Notes: generated by a model from the letters alone, not told the origin. Positions 1 through 11,288 are shown, counted from the stretch's first letter. The stretch is 64,000 nucleotides of DNA from Chlorops oryzae (GCA_020466095.1 CM035807.1:59615037-59679036), one strand, 5' to 3'. Made by a program: numbers and translations.

Positions 1-364
1 AGGCGTGAAGCTGTTTTGAGGCGGGGCCTCGTCGGTGCTCAAAGATAACTCTCAATGTCTTCTTGTTTCGATTGCAAGTTTGTTAACGAAAACGTGAACG
101 AGCCAATCATCCCAATATTGAACACGAAGTGGCAACGTCCTCAGGGCACGTACATTTTGCAAGATAGGATCTAAGACGCCCCTAATGCCTTAATTTTTTT
201 TACTTCAAATATCGCTGCGAAGTTCTTAGCTCGTATAATCCTCCTAACGTTGTATAGTTCAGTCAAGAGAATCCAGCAGCTTGAAATTTTAAATTAGACG
301 CAGAGGCTTGCTGTTGTGAACACGACCTTCAAGGTCTTTTGTGCAGCCCAGATTTCTCTAGTGT

Positions 365-1230
365 AATTTAAGTTTGTTAAAGAATCTTAACATTTCCGAG
401 AGACTTAAACGACTAATTGCTGGAGGGCCTATTATTCTTGCACATAGCCATAAAAATCTATTCCTAGCCGCCGCAGGACATGTAAACAAATTTTGCTCTG
501 CTGTTTCCTTCTATGACTTGCAAAGTCTGCAGCTCCTCGTTTACCACTACTATGTTTTTCATGTAATATTTCAGTTTTAAGTGCCCCGTTAACAGTTGAT
601 TGTAAATTTTATATATTAATTCTGAAAAGGTTAAGTATAGTTTCCGCCCTGATAGTCCTCGGACATGTGAGCCTCTTTGCCTGCTGAATGCCGCTGTGGG
701 CTCCCCAGTATTCACTGAGGCTACGTGCTTCCCATTTTCCAATCAGGTCGTTTCTAAAGCTATTGTTAACTTCGAAAAAAGCTTCTGTCCCAATTAAGGA
801 ATTTGTCGCGGTCCTTTTGTCCAAGCAGGCCGCCTTGTCATTGCCTTTATGTCCTTAGTGGCCCGGTATCGAATATAAAGTAACCTTAATCCTCTTGGAT
901 AGAGTTGTGGGGAGCTCGCCGCTTTCATAAACTTGTTTAGAGTTTATGGTAAATGCCAATTAGGCTTTTAGACCCGCTTGACTGTCTGACAAGGCTTATA
1001 TGCGGAAACCCGAGGTTTTCCTTCGTATGCATTCTCTCACACACAGCTTTAAGGCTGGACCTCCGCCTGAAAAACTGATGATGTTTTTCCCATAGCAGCA
1101 GCCTTTGGATATCTGTGGTACTCTCTACGTATATGGGTCTGCTGAGACATGGAACTTTTTTCCTTGTTTCTGGCGGGGTTGATTGGCTGTTTATAGCCAA
1201 GTTTTGCACCTTTAACGGTGTGCAGTCCAA
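365..1230 (-). pseudogene. LINE ORF2 3' end: RNase H domain and Cys-rich tail (relic)
   Basis: Read on the minus strand, this stretch gives the end of a non-LTR retrotransposon ORF2. Visible pieces in order are VFQAEVQ near 1070, SDSQAGLKA near 990, the RNase H hallmark IPGH*GHKGNDKA near 860, CRQ-like residues near 680, then LLTGHLKLKYYMKNI and a CRLC..KETAEQ..TCPA zinc-finger-like tail near 500. RNase H domains of this type occur in I, R1, LOA and related LINE clades, where they remove RNA after target-primed reverse transcription. Several in-frame stops and frame changes show it is dead. The RT and endonuclease parts are not recognisable upstream. The exact clade is not resolved. Confidence 0.75.
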
Positions 1231-1854
1231 GGTTTGTTTATTTTAATTATCCATACGTTTGTATATTTTTTTTTAAATTGCGAGTTTAGTCACCCAATAG
1301 CGCCCCAATTGTGAAGACTAAGTTTAAACCGAGGGTTCGACGGACTTTACACGAAGTTCGATATTAAATCCGAGTCTTCCCCGTTTGACAAAGCTCGCAG
1401 CGTAGCAGGCCACTGCGAGCTTAGGGGTTTTTTTGCGGGTTACTTCAGCTAATAGTCCCTAAGGCTCATTGGCCTAGGAGAGTTTCAGACGATTATCCCA
1501 GGGAGTTTTTCTTCTCCCCCGCCCGGCTACCAGCGGATCCTCTAGAGTAGAGACATAACCTAACTTAGGATTATCCATCGGTTGGACAGATAGCCGCACT
1601 TCCTAACAAGTAGGGCTGACCGATTAGCTATTATCTCAATAGGTACGAGGGTTTGGGAATCTACCTGCTCTCCGAGACGCTTAGATGTTCGACAGCCATT
1701 CGGACTTACCTGTCTAGCTTTGCTAGGATTCGTTCAGCAGTAGTCTTCCCGATATGAGTGACTCTTCATCTTTGTGCAAATTCGGGAATTTTCGTATTCT
1801 CTTACAGGGATTTGGTGGAGCATCATTCATGTGTACTGAAAGTAAATATTCCCA
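1231..1854. other. No gene seen; unassigned sequence
   Basis: No coding region or repeat family is recognisable. It may be further degraded LINE or LTR sequence. One oddity is the 14-mer GGATCCTCTAGAGT near 1535, which is identical to part of a common cloning polylinker. Confidence 0.4.
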
Positions 1855-1888
1855 TTAGAATATAAACGTTCTAATCGTTGAAGCAAAA

Positions 1889-2287
1889 ATGTTTGAAGAA
1901 AAAAATCTGTTGTGCCTCAATGCAATAATTGACGGAATTGATTTCAAGGACTGTTTCGCCAAAGCAAAATCAGAATTAGGTATGTGGAATCTAACTGAGA
2001 TGCAAATCAAAGTGAGTTTCATTGCCCTAATAAATGTTAAACGTGACGAGCTGCGATTTGCGAGGAGGCACATATTGGATAAACTGGTAAAAGACTTATT
2101 ACAAACCGAAATAATTGGAGCTTCATATTCACTTTATTTTTCAGGAGTTGTGTTGGTTGAGAAGAAGAACAATGAGCATCGCCTGTGTGTGGAGTATCAA
2201 CGTTTAACGACGCCATTAAAGAAAAAATACCGTTACCAATACCAAACCTTGCTGAGCAATCAAAACATTTTATTAAGTAATAAGTAG
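1889..2287 (+). pseudogene. gypsy reverse transcriptase, N-terminal fragment
   Basis: The 132-residue reading frame ends with ILDKLVKDLLQTEIIGAS..YFSGVVLVEKK..EHRLCVEYQRL. This matches the start of gypsy RT: a primer-grip helix, the SP(Y/L).S..VLV.KK strand, then R.CVDYR.LN. The first ~75 residues are a plausible pol linker with no recognisable domain. The palm with the YXDD catalytic pair is absent. The frame is open from about residue 1, but the stop after 132 codons truncates RT, so no active enzyme can be made. Confidence 0.75.
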
Positions 2288-2590
2288 GTTTCAAGAGTTT
2301 TTTTTTTAACTTTTACGCTCGTTTCGCTTAAAATAAAATCCGGGAAAATACGAGCTACTGGACACCGAAATAACTCACCTGAGACACGTCATTAATCAAC
2401 AGATTATTTTGCCTATAAGAATAAAATAAGATGCTATACGAAATTTAGAAACTACCGATTGCTAGGTCTCGCTGAATTTTTCTGACATTTCGTGGAGGAC
2501 TTTTCTGTTGTGTCTAGTTCACTTACAGTCTTACTGTAAAACGACCGGAGAACCAAATTCGAATGGAGCGTAAGCCCACAGCTTGCGTAT

Positions 2591-2821
2591 CATGTCCTTA
2601 TTGAAAAGCTTTGTTCGCATCCAGCGTTGGCGCTGTATACTCTTGAAGGGGGTCATAAAGTCCATACTGCAGCTAGCTCCATTGGCGTGCCAAAATATCT
2701 TTTGCAGGCGATAAACGGTGTTGGATTTAAGCCGGTGTTTTACAATCGCCAGCATAGCGCAGAGGCAGAAAACAAGTATCATAGTTCTAAGTTCGACACG
2801 TTAGCTGTAGTCGAACACTAA
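2591..2821 (+). pseudogene. gypsy RNase H fragment
   Basis: The translation reads IEKLCSHPALALYT..., then HTAASSIGVPKYLLQ, KPVFYNRQHSAEAENKYH and LDTLAVVE-like residues. This is the gypsy RNase H start (usually YTDAS..G.GAVL.Q, then the S..LS..E.NY...E.E.LA(V/I) stretch). The expected catalytic Asp of TDAS is replaced (TAASS), so this copy has lost an active-site residue. It ends at a stop directly after VVEH. Confidence 0.75.
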
Positions 2822-3075
2822 CACATTTTTGTGTTTATTTCCTGGGTAAAAACTCCCGTTTAGTTACTGATTGCACGGCGATTTCGAGGTTTAAAGTGTC
2901 ATTGACTTTGTCGTCTTAGCTGGCTCGATGGTGAATGCGTATCGTGGAATATGATTGCGAAATTGAGCATCGGGAAGGTTCTCGAATGGCACACGCAAAT
3001 GCGTTAAGCAGTGCACCTAGTGATGTAGGTAAAACCCAGAAAACCAATGAAGTTATTTTTAACTTATAGACAGAT

Positions 3076-3426
3076 AGTGAGGAGTGGTTGCATACGATAC
3101 AAATGCAAGATCCAAAGTTGCGGGGAGTAATAAAAGTTATCGAAGGCAGACGCAAATGTGATCAAGGAAAAACTCAATGCGATTTTTTTGTGAAAAAGCG
3201 CCGTCTTAATCACAGAGTAGACAATACTTTGAAGTGTGAAGCTCCCAGAGGCCTAAGATGGCGTGTTGTACGCTGTTTGCATGATAAGATGGGAAATTTT
3301 AGTGTAAGTAAGTTGCTTGAACTATTGCAACACAAATTTTGGTTTCCTGCGCTGAGGAAGGTCGTCAAAGAACAAATTGGTATTGAACATTGCTATAAAA
3401 AATCGAAGAGGGGTTATGCCCATTAG
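3076..3426 (+). pseudogene. gypsy integrase zinc-binding (H2C2) fragment
   Basis: The 112-residue frame contains VRCLHDKMGNFSVSKLLELL..KFWFPALRKVVKEQI..EHCYKKSKRG. This fits the HH-CC zinc domain that precedes the gypsy integrase core (H...H with G..K...L....YWP.M...V...V..C..C). The paired CxxC has become EHCYKK, so one cysteine is lost. It sits 3' of the RNase H piece, as expected for pol. Confidence 0.7.
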
Positions 3427-3599
3427 TAAATTTTGCATATAACTGATTAAAGCTGTTGTGATTTAAACATTTTAACTATAAGCTGATAAGCACCAAAAGG
3501 AAAATGTTTGCAATATGAAACAGTTAAACTTATAGTTTTATTTCTGCATTTAAAGAAGCAAAATTCATGTTAAATGTGGCGATAAATGCTTTAGTCGCA

Positions 3600-4170
3600 A
3601 GAGCTTTAATGATTTAAATGCGATCGTTTGTAAGCGGCATAGGCCAGGTGGCCGGCTTCATGTCGTTGACCCACAGCCGTTTCGCCACATCTTTGCAGAC
3701 CATTAAGGACCGTCTGTCCACAGTAAGCACAGAAACTGTTATGTGTTTGCTATATCAGACATAATCAGTAAGTTTCTCAGCAGAAAGGTGGTCAAAACTC
3801 AACCTGTCATTCGCGCCTTAGAAGAATTTTCCGGATATTTCGGGTGACCATAACGCATAAAGACGGACAGAGGTACGGCATTCACTTCTTATGTGCTTGA
3901 AAACTTATGTGTGGTGAACGGAATACACGACATTTAAACTGCTGTTCGAACTCCAATGGGGAATGGACAGGTGTGTTTCGAGTCACAGACGCAAACTCAT
4001 GTCCTCTATCCCAGTACTCGCCACGAAAAAACGCAACAACAAAAACCAGAAACATGAGAGAAGGTTCGAGACACGGCAGCGGATGTGAAATCACTCTTAG
4101 CCCACGATTGCAAAGCTAAAAGCCAGTGGATGGAACCCGAGAACCAGAATGGCGGAAACGAATAAACGGA
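3600..4170 (+). pseudogene. gypsy integrase core fragment
   Basis: In one frame the sequence reads RPGGRLHVVDPQPF near 3645, ISDIISKF and VIRALEEFSGYFG near 3800, then RIKTDRGTAFTSYV near 3855 and TPMGNGQV near 3955. These correspond to the integrase core, with the second catalytic Asp in TDRGTAFTS. The region of the catalytic Glu follows but is not clean. Stops and a frame change after 3960 show decay. Similarity fades near 4170. Confidence 0.7.
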
Positions 4171-4838
4171 GGGAGCGCAATGATAAACATGAGGGACGCG
4201 AGCCGAAATAGATAGATTTTCGAGTGCTACCGTTCACCAAAACCCGGAACATCATTCAAACAAATCTAGAACATAAACTCCAATAATAAAAAAATTCAAA
4301 AATTATATTTCTTCCACCAGAAGGATACTACAGCTTGCACTTTTACCAAGTTTAAATCTATAAAAAAATAATTTTTCCAGCAAAAAGTATTAAGTTTTTG
4401 TTTGCTCTGCAACGAAGGACTAGTATGCGCACCACAAGGACGCTCGTGTGCCTGGTTTTCAATTTTTTTTTGGAAGCCGAAAAGGTAATATCGATAATCT
4501 GTCCATTTAATACCGTCGAGGACCGATCACGTATCATTATACGAAGGCAATACTTACTAATTAGGATAGTTTTGGAATGTGGATGGCTAGCATTATCCAA
4601 GAAGTATAAGTCAATTGGTCTGCACTGTCTTTCAACCCATGGCTATCAAAGAAAATACGATAAAGCTTCGTTACTATCTTGCCGTATCTCACAGCCCCTT
4701 CGGTTAAAAACTATCATTAAAAAAAATGTTCGACCTTTATAATATTTTTTCGTTAGCTTTTCATATTACTCCATCCAATTATCGACCTCCTACACGTATG
4801 GATTCTTTAAATTATTTTAACATATAATTTTTTTGCAG
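4171..4838 (+). other. No recognised gene; 114-codon open frame at 4398-4742
   Basis: The 114-codon plus-strand frame has no motif I recognise. It is not similar to the N-terminal part of prolyl oligopeptidase, although it lies directly upstream of those exons. The last 20 bases (TTTTTTTGCAG) form a good splice acceptor for the next feature, so at least the 3' part is probably an intron of that gene. Confidence 0.4.
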
Positions 4839-6089
4839 TGAACCTATCGTTTCGGACTGCGGAAAGTATTTAATTTTACAAATTGTAAAAGATTGTCGAT
4901 ACAATAAGCTTTTTTACATTGATTTGGCAAGCGCTGGAGAAATAAAACACAGGATGCAGCTGCATAAGATTATTGATGTATTTGAAGCAGACTTTGAGGT
5001 TGTATCTTACGATATTAAATTATTATTTGCCTTACAAATAATTTTTTTTAGTATATCACAAACAACACAACGAAGCTTTTTGTGCGTACAAACAAAAATG
5101 CCCCAAATTATCGCGTTATTGCAATTGACTTATTGCACCCAAGCGAACAAAGCTGGAAGACTCTAATAACAGTAAGTAAGGTGACATATGAAGCGAAATG
5201 ATAATTTGGTATTTTGTAAAAGGAACATGAGCACAATGTCTTGGAGGGCGTAACGTGTGTTGATGGAAACAAATTAATATTGCATTACATGCAAGATGTT
5301 AAGGTTCGGGTAAATTGTAGGCAAAATAGATACATTTAGGCTTAAAGAAGTCATTATTTCAGAGTATTCTTAAAGCTTGCGATTTAAGCACGGGCGATGT
5401 TATAATAACCTTCCCTCTGCCCATTGGAACGGTTTTATCAGTATCTGGAGAAAAAAAATACTCGGAAATATTTTTTAGTTTCTCGTCTTTCCTTAATCCA
5501 GGAACAATTTATCGGTATGACTTCAAACACCGAAGTGAGCAACCGAAAATTTTCCGTAGTGTCCAGATACCTTTAGACGGTTTCAGTCACACTGAATACA
5601 AAGTAGATCAGGTGGTAAGTCAGTTTAAAGTGAACTCTGGGGTAACATCTAAAAAAACACTAACAAGATTTTTCAGTTCTATTCCAGCAAGGATGGTACA
5701 AAAATTCCAATGTTTCTTGTAGGAAAAAGGCAAAATCAACAGCAGCATCGGCCGTGCTTACTATATGGATATGGCGGATTTAATATAAGTCTGAAACCAT
5801 CGTTCAGTGTTACGGGACTCGTGTTTATTGAAACCTTTGGCGGTATTTTAGCGTACCCAAATCTCCGCGGAGGTGGCGAATATGGTGAACGTTGGCATAA
5901 CGAAGGTCGATTATTAAAAAAACAAAATGTTTTTGAAGATTTCCAAACGGCTGCTGAGTATTTGATCAATACAAATGCAACAACGAAGGATTGGTTGGTA
6001 ATACAAGGGGCATCGAATGGAGGACTTCTAGTTGCGGCATGTATTAATCAAAGGCCTGATCTTTTCGGAGCTGCTGTGGCACAAGTCGG
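4839..6089 (+). pseudogene. PREP: Prolyl oligopeptidase (S9A serine peptidase), five-exon fragment truncated at both ends
   Basis: Five exons splice into about 341 uninterrupted codons: 4839-4998, 5052-5171, 5223-5303 or 5309, 5363-5614 and 5677-6089. The introns are 51-62 bp with GT..AG ends. The protein covers the second half of the beta-propeller (FVRTNKNAPNYRVIAIDL, SEIFFSFSSFLNPGTIYRYD) and the start of the alpha/beta-hydrolase domain ([27 protein letters not shown], nucleophile motif [21 protein letters not shown]). The family cleaves short peptides after proline in the cytosol. The N-terminal third is not found upstream. After the donor at 6090, only a weak next exon (6135 onward, stop near 6190) is visible, and the catalytic Asp and His are missing. 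The motif is GASNGG rather than the usual GGSNGG. It is either a truncated segmental copy or part of a gene with very long TE-filled introns; I favour truncation. Confidence 0.85.
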
Positions 6090-7250
6090 GTAAGATTAAA
6101 CTCTCAAGCAAACAATTGCACCTTAACTGTGCAGCGTCGGCCTTTTGAAAAAATTCCAAATTGAAGCGATGATAATGTTATCCTGCCAGTAGAGTTAAAC
6201 ACTTAATACTTTCTTTAAAAATATCAGCTTTTATCATCGGAACTCAATCCTTTCCTATCAATTCAATGTTTCAGTTGCATGCAGTGGCGTGACGAAGACT
6301 TATCTAGACAAGGGTGATTCGCCATAGTGAGGCCCAAATGCAGTTGATTATCCAATATATTTTTTTAAGAACAAAGTCAAACCTTTTCGATTGATGGTTG
6401 TTGACAATCGTCGAAGTGAAGCACGCAGGGTATAAAAATACACTTTAAACGTAATTGAAAATCAAATTAAAATTTTTAACTAAAAACAAAGTAAAACTAA
6501 GATAATGAAAGGGCAATACTGATGTGGGATTTTTTGCAATAATATCAGTTTTGTTATATGTTTTGATTAGAATCTTAAACCGTGTGATTTTATTTATAGT
6601 CCTTAATATATTGTCATGGTTTAGAATATTTTTTATGTCAAATCATGCACATAAAAAATTAGTTGGTCAACATGGCAGGGGCTAATAATAAAATCCACAG
6701 TAAAAAGTTCGAATATATTATGGTTTAGTTCTTCCGTCGGTAATGGCAAAATGAGCAAAATTGCTTGATTGCCAAAGGACAGTTTTTCATACCCACCCGG
6801 ATATCACCACGACACTCATTATCTAGGAGACTGGAGTTATTTAATTTCATTGCAAAAGAAAAAATGAACCGTGGAAAATGTGGCACTGAAATTGACTTGT
6901 GTTGTAAAAAATCTATATAAAAAGGCAGTTCTTTCGAGACAAAAAAAATTGTATAAAAGCGCTGGCCATGAACTTGTTTGCTATTTCTCCATTGTCTGCA
7001 CCACTAACAAACTTCGCTTGCGCAGTCTTTAGGCTTTTGTTACAATTGCTCTGTTTTTCTTAGAGGTTATCGTACAATCGCAGGTCGCTCACTGCTCGCA
7101 TGCTATGTACGCTTGTTGCGCTGCGCATATGTCCACTTCGCTCTAATTTTGCTTCGCGTCGCTTGTTAGTCGTCATTGCTTATCATCGGATGTCTGTTTT
7201 CATGTAACAACGACGCTCCTACCTGCTCTACTTTGCATTAGTTCCCACGG
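6090..7250. other. No gene seen; AT-rich, possible intron remnant then LINE 3' UTR
   Basis: The first 45 bp are a possible intron (GTAAGA..GCAG) of the peptidase fragment. The rest is AT-rich with no open frame or recognisable domain. GC content rises from about 7,000, where the 3' untranslated part of the CR1-like LINE may begin. Confidence 0.4.
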
Positions 7251-7254
7251 TTCG

Positions 7255-8480
7255 ACGGACCGATTCTGTCTTGGCCATGGTCCCGGCTTACCCTGCATTT
7301 ATGGCACCAGCATGTTCACATGATCCCTCTCCCTTCTCAAGAAGTCAGGAGCATCATTACATAGTTAGTACGCCTTAAACCAAGATAGAAGGCATCTACG
7401 CGCCTAAGGGCCCTAGACCGGACATAGAAATTAATTAAATTAAACAATGCAGGACAATCAATCCTTGCACTGACAATGTATGCAATAAAGAGTAGCGAAA
7501 TTACAGTGCGTCTAGTCTCTAAAGATTTCAAACCAACGAGCATTCACCGTGCATAGTAAGGCGGAAGATGATCTCCAAAATTCATGGAGCGTAAAGCCAA
7601 ACGCAAGAAAGATTTTTGAACACGTTCAATGCGTGCAGTGTGCGAGGTATAGAACGGGCTCCAAATAACTGCGGCGTATTCTAATTTTGAGCCCACTTAA
7701 GATATGTAAAGCGGTTTTAAAGGGTAAGGATCGAAAACGTTTGTTGTGTTCCTTCTAACAAATGCAAGCATGTCGTATGCTTTTGGAGCAATATAATTAA
7801 AATGATGGATAAACGTGAATTTCCTGTCAAAGACAACACCCAAATCCTTGACAATATCTGCGCGAATGAGTTGGAAACCATTCAGGACGTAGGAAGTTTG
7901 AATTTTGTTATCTAATTTTAAAAAAATCGTGTATGCATATTTTGCCAAATTTAGGAACAAATGATTCTTTACACACCAAGTATCCAAGTAATTAAGATTC
8001 GATTGTTAGTTTGAGGAGTTTGCCAAGCCATTAATTTTACTAAAGATTTTGAGGTCATCAGCGAACAGAAGAAAACTCGGGCGTAGAATAACTTTAGTTA
8101 TATCATTTGTGAAAATGATAAATAACAACGATCCCAGGATACTGCCTTGCGGGACACCAGACACTGCTACGAAGGGCTTAGATTTAACATCATCATCAAT
8201 GCCTGTATTTGTAGAAGGAGCCAACATTTCCCGTGACAAGATATATTTTTTTATAAAATTAATTGCTTTTATCTTTATAAATCCCGGAACAGCCCAAGGT
8301 ATTCTATAATTTTTATAAGTAATACGAGGGATTAATTCATTGAATACGTTCTGAAGAATAGTTTTAAAACAATTAAACGCACCGTCAGTGCATAAGTACT
8401 CAAATTCACATTCCCAACCAACGCTATTGATTAGAAGATTTAACTGATCAAAATTACAATTCCATAATAAGGAAAACTTT
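7255..8480 (-). mobile_element. CR1-like LINE, internally deleted ORF2 relic
   Basis: On the minus strand, 8460-8250 encodes the tail of an endonuclease/linker (NCNFDQLNLLINS, IPWAVPGFIK). It jumps straight to the RT palm at 8239-8006 (VSGVPQGSILGSLLFIIF, then FLLFADDLKIF with the catalytic DD). RT thumb follows at 7987-7697 (DTWCVKNHLFLNLAKYAYT, DLGVVFDRKFTF). The C-terminal domain is at 7690-7340 (ERVQKSFLRFALRSMN-like, PPYYARCMLVGLKSLETRR). The fingers of RT are deleted and the frame changes several times. The motif set resembles CR1-type LINEs more than Jockey. It encodes no functional enzyme. Confidence 0.75.
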
Positions 8481-8534
8481 CAACACAGAAAACTAGACTA
8501 TTAGCCGAAATAAATTTGAGTTTGAAAGTTTTCC
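8471..8534. repeat. Short perfect inverted repeat
   Basis: GGAAAACTTTCAA at 8471-8483 is repeated in inverted orientation at 8522-8534, 38 bp apart, just past the LINE relic. It could be a hairpin or the ends of a tiny element. No target duplication was seen. Confidence 0.5.
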
Positions 8535-9140
8535 GAATGTGGAACTGCCACATATATATGGGCCAATGCGCAGAGGTTCAGCCTATAGGCCAAAAATGAA
8601 AAAACGAAAGTCATGCATTGCTACTTTTTATGATTTAACTTTGTTTTTATAAATTGAAAATATGAAAACACAACAAGAGTTTGATATGCTTTTGTTTCTT
8701 TTAAATTTTATTGACGTTCAAAGAGAACGTTTGTGAGCGCATAAATCATTTGAGTTTTTTAGTTGCGAAAATAAGCTGTATTTCTGGTGTAATTTTTGGA
8801 AAGTTTTTCCTTTGCAAGTTGTGAAAAAAAGTTATGAAAGTTCAAAATAAAGGTATTTACTTTAATTTAACACATAGTTTTTTAGTTCTGTGAATTGTAA
8901 TAACAAAAATTTCTTCAAAGTGTAAAACAAGGTTTTAAAACAAGAGCTGAATAAGTGTTGTTTTTTTTTTCAGTAGGCAAAATACATAAATTCAGATACA
9001 TATATTTTACTTTTTTTTACAATTCTTTTAAAATTCGAGTTTTTCTTTTTAATTGTGAAGTGCAGAAGTGGGGAATTTCTCCCTTTTTATTTTTGGTTTG
9101 TTTCTAATGTGAAGTGAATTGTAAGAATTTTTTTATTATA
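8535..9140. other. No gene seen; AT-rich spacer
   Basis: Low-GC sequence with homopolymer runs and no usable reading frame lies between the LINE relic and the mariner left end. Confidence 0.5.
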
Positions 9141-10419
9141 GTGTAGTAAAAAGAAATCCATTATTTTTCCAATAGATGGCGTTATTTATCTGCATCTCGC
9201 GTTGTATAAGTCCGATCGTGTTCCGCTAGGGGGCATTAGAAAGATGACAGTTCCTACTAAAAAAAGCTTTTTTGACACTTTTTTGATTGATTGATTCAGT
9301 TTTGTTTGAGAGCTTGTCAAAGATGGACATCAGCAAAGAGAAAATTCGCTACATTTTACAGTTTTTCTTCGATAAGGGAGAAAACGCAAGCCAGGCGGCT
9401 GAAAATGTGAATAGCGTTTGTGGACCTGATACTGTAACAGCCAATCATGCGCAATTTTGGTTTCGTCGATTCCGTTCCGGTAACTTCGATGTCAAGGATG
9501 CACCACGCACTGGAAGGCCAATTGTCTAAAATGTCGATAAAATCATGGAAATTATCGAGTCCGACCGTCATGTTAGCACTGTTTCGATTGCAAAAGAGCT
9601 AAAGATTGCACAAAAAACCGTTTGGAACCATTTGAATAAGGCTGGATACACAAAGAAGCTCGATGTATGGGAGCCACACGAGTTAACGCAAAAAAAACCT
9701 CATAGACCGAATTTCCATCTGCGAATCGCTGCTGAACCGCAACAAAATCGACCCATTTCTGAAGCGGTTGGTGACTGGTGATGAAAAGTGGGTCACTTAC
9801 GACAACGTCAAGCGAAAACGGTCGTGGTCGAAACACGGTGAACCGGCGGAAACGGTGGCCAAGCCAGGATTGACGGCCAGGAAGGTTTTGCTGTGTGTTT
9901 GGTGGGATTGGCAGGGAATTATCTACTATGAGCTGCTCTCATACGGCAAAACTCTTAACTCGGAACTCTACTGTCAACAATTGGACCGTCTGAAGGAAGC
10001 AATCGCCCATAAGCGGCCAGCTTTGGCCAATAGGAGAGGAATTGTGTTCCATCAGGACAACGCCAGGCCACACACATCGATAGTGACTCGCTAGAAGCTC
10101 CGGGAGTTTGGTTGGGAGGTTCTTCTGCATCCACCTTATAGTCCGGACCTGGCACCAAGTGACTACCATCTGTTCCTGTCCATGGCGAACAATTTTGCTG
10201 GTGAAACATTCGCTTCAAGAGAGGCTTCTGAAATTCGACTGTCTCAATTTTTTGCTGATAGGAACGAGGGCTTCTATGAGAGAGGCATAATGAAATTACC
10301 TTTAAAATGGCAACAAGTTATCGAACAAAACGGCGCATATTTGACCTAAATGGGGTCATTCTAACTATCTTAAATAAAGCCCTCAATTTAATGCAAAAAT
10401 AATGGATTTCTTTTTACTA
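9141..10419 (+). mobile_element. mariner element, type 1, copy 1
   Basis: The left end GTGTAGTAAAAAGAAATCC and the right end GGATTTCTTTTTACTA form terminal inverted repeats. The second copy (22,648-23,931) starts GGTGTAGTAAAAAG and ends CTTTTTACTACACC, so copy 1 has lost or mutated the outermost bases at both ends. The target TA is not clean. It carries one transposase frame in plus orientation. Confidence 0.85.
9323..10349 (+). pseudogene. mariner transposase (type 1, copy 1), broken
   Basis: A Tc1/mariner DD34D transposase begins MDISKEKIRYILQ, the start shared with copy 2. The N-terminal HTH region includes FWFRRFRSGNFDVKDAPRTG and KELKIAQKTVW. The catalytic core has VTGDEKWVTYDN (first Asp), FHQDNARPH (second Asp) and PPYSPDL followed by a serine-aspartate pair (third Asp). 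The copy has a stop after GRPIV (9527), a one-base insertion near 9697 after HELTQKK, and a stop near 10092 after SIVTR. It cannot make enzyme but could be mobilised in trans if its ends were intact. It is about 98% similar by eye to copy 2. Confidence 0.85.
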
Positions 10420-11288
10420 TTATTATATATATATTATTATTTTTTTTATTTATATATATATATATTTATTATTTGTATATCTCCAATTTTTCTCTTTTTA
10501 ATTTTTTTTTTTTTTCTTACCAATCACTCTTCCCCTCTTCTTAGTTTGGAATCTAAATTGAACTTAGGAATTTCAACATTTTCAATTGAGTTTCCAAATT
10601 AAGAAGAGAAATTTTACGTCTGGTATCCATCGTTAAACCTCATTGGTCTTCCTGAAAAGAAAAAGAAGACATGAAAATATTCCCTACCTGTGCTACAACT
10701 ATTCTCGTGTCCCTGCCTTTATTTCGGCTGTTCAAATTGAACTTGATAGTTTTTAATTTTTGCATAACTACTTTTGAACTTGTCCTATTTCCCTTTTGAC
10801 TGTCTTTTGTTTGTTTGAGTTCAATTATTATTTTATTATTTTTTCCAATATTGCAATTTCAAGTGCACTATATTAAAAAAAACAAATTGTGTTTGCTCAC
10901 CAACATTTACTTCGCGGCTAGCTTCTACTGTTCAAAAATTAAAAAAAAATTATTTTACTTATATTGTGTCTTCGCTCGTTTTGATATGCGAACAGAAAAC
11001 TGTTAATTTTTTTTATTTATTTTTAAGATATGTCGCGTGGTGGAGCTTAATTTCAGGTAGTGCCAGTTTGAAGCAAAGAATGAATTTATTCTATAATTTT
11101 ATCATTTAGTACGTTAAGGGCCTGGTAACAAAATATGTATTGTGTGACATTTGAAATTGCTTGCGCCCTTTGTGTTCGTATTTTGTTTACTATTTCCCGT
11201 ACCTTCATGTTCTTTTTATTTTCTTTCAAATAAATATAAAAAAAAATCTTGTCCTGAAAATCAAAGTTTTTTGAATCTTAACGGCATA
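10420..11288. other. No gene seen; low-complexity and AT-rich spacer
   Basis: A TA/TTA-rich tract (10,420-10,520) is followed by AT-rich unique-looking sequence. Short open frames here are rich in Phe, Ile and Tyr and look non-coding. One imperfect hairpin is annotated separately. Confidence 0.5.
10535..10608. repeat. Imperfect inverted repeat (26-bp arms)
   Basis: The arms 10,535-10,560 (CTCTTCTTAGTTTGGAATCT) and 10,583-10,608 pair with about three or four mismatches over 26 bp around a 22-bp loop. It might be a small foldback or MITE remnant. No flanking duplication was noticed. Confidence 0.5.

Larger units (their letters stand above)
1889..4170 (+). mobile_element. Ty3/gypsy pol relic
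   Basis: RT, RNase H and integrase pieces occur in the expected pol order on one strand, but in different frames and with stops. They therefore derive from one gypsy-superfamily element that has decayed in place. No LTR, gag or primer site is recognisable at either side. The RT piece stops after the first motifs and the RNase H resumes 300 bp later, so the RT catalytic YXDD region has been deleted. Confidence 0.8.

Noticed and set aside
4398..4742. Possible N-terminal exon of the prolyl oligopeptidase
   Set aside because: The translation shares no motif with the peptidase propeller and has no donor site in a matching phase.
6135..6190. Sixth exon of the prolyl oligopeptidase
   Set aside because: GCAG acceptor and G-V at the start fit, but the next residues do not follow the family and a stop comes within 19 codons; treated as unproven.
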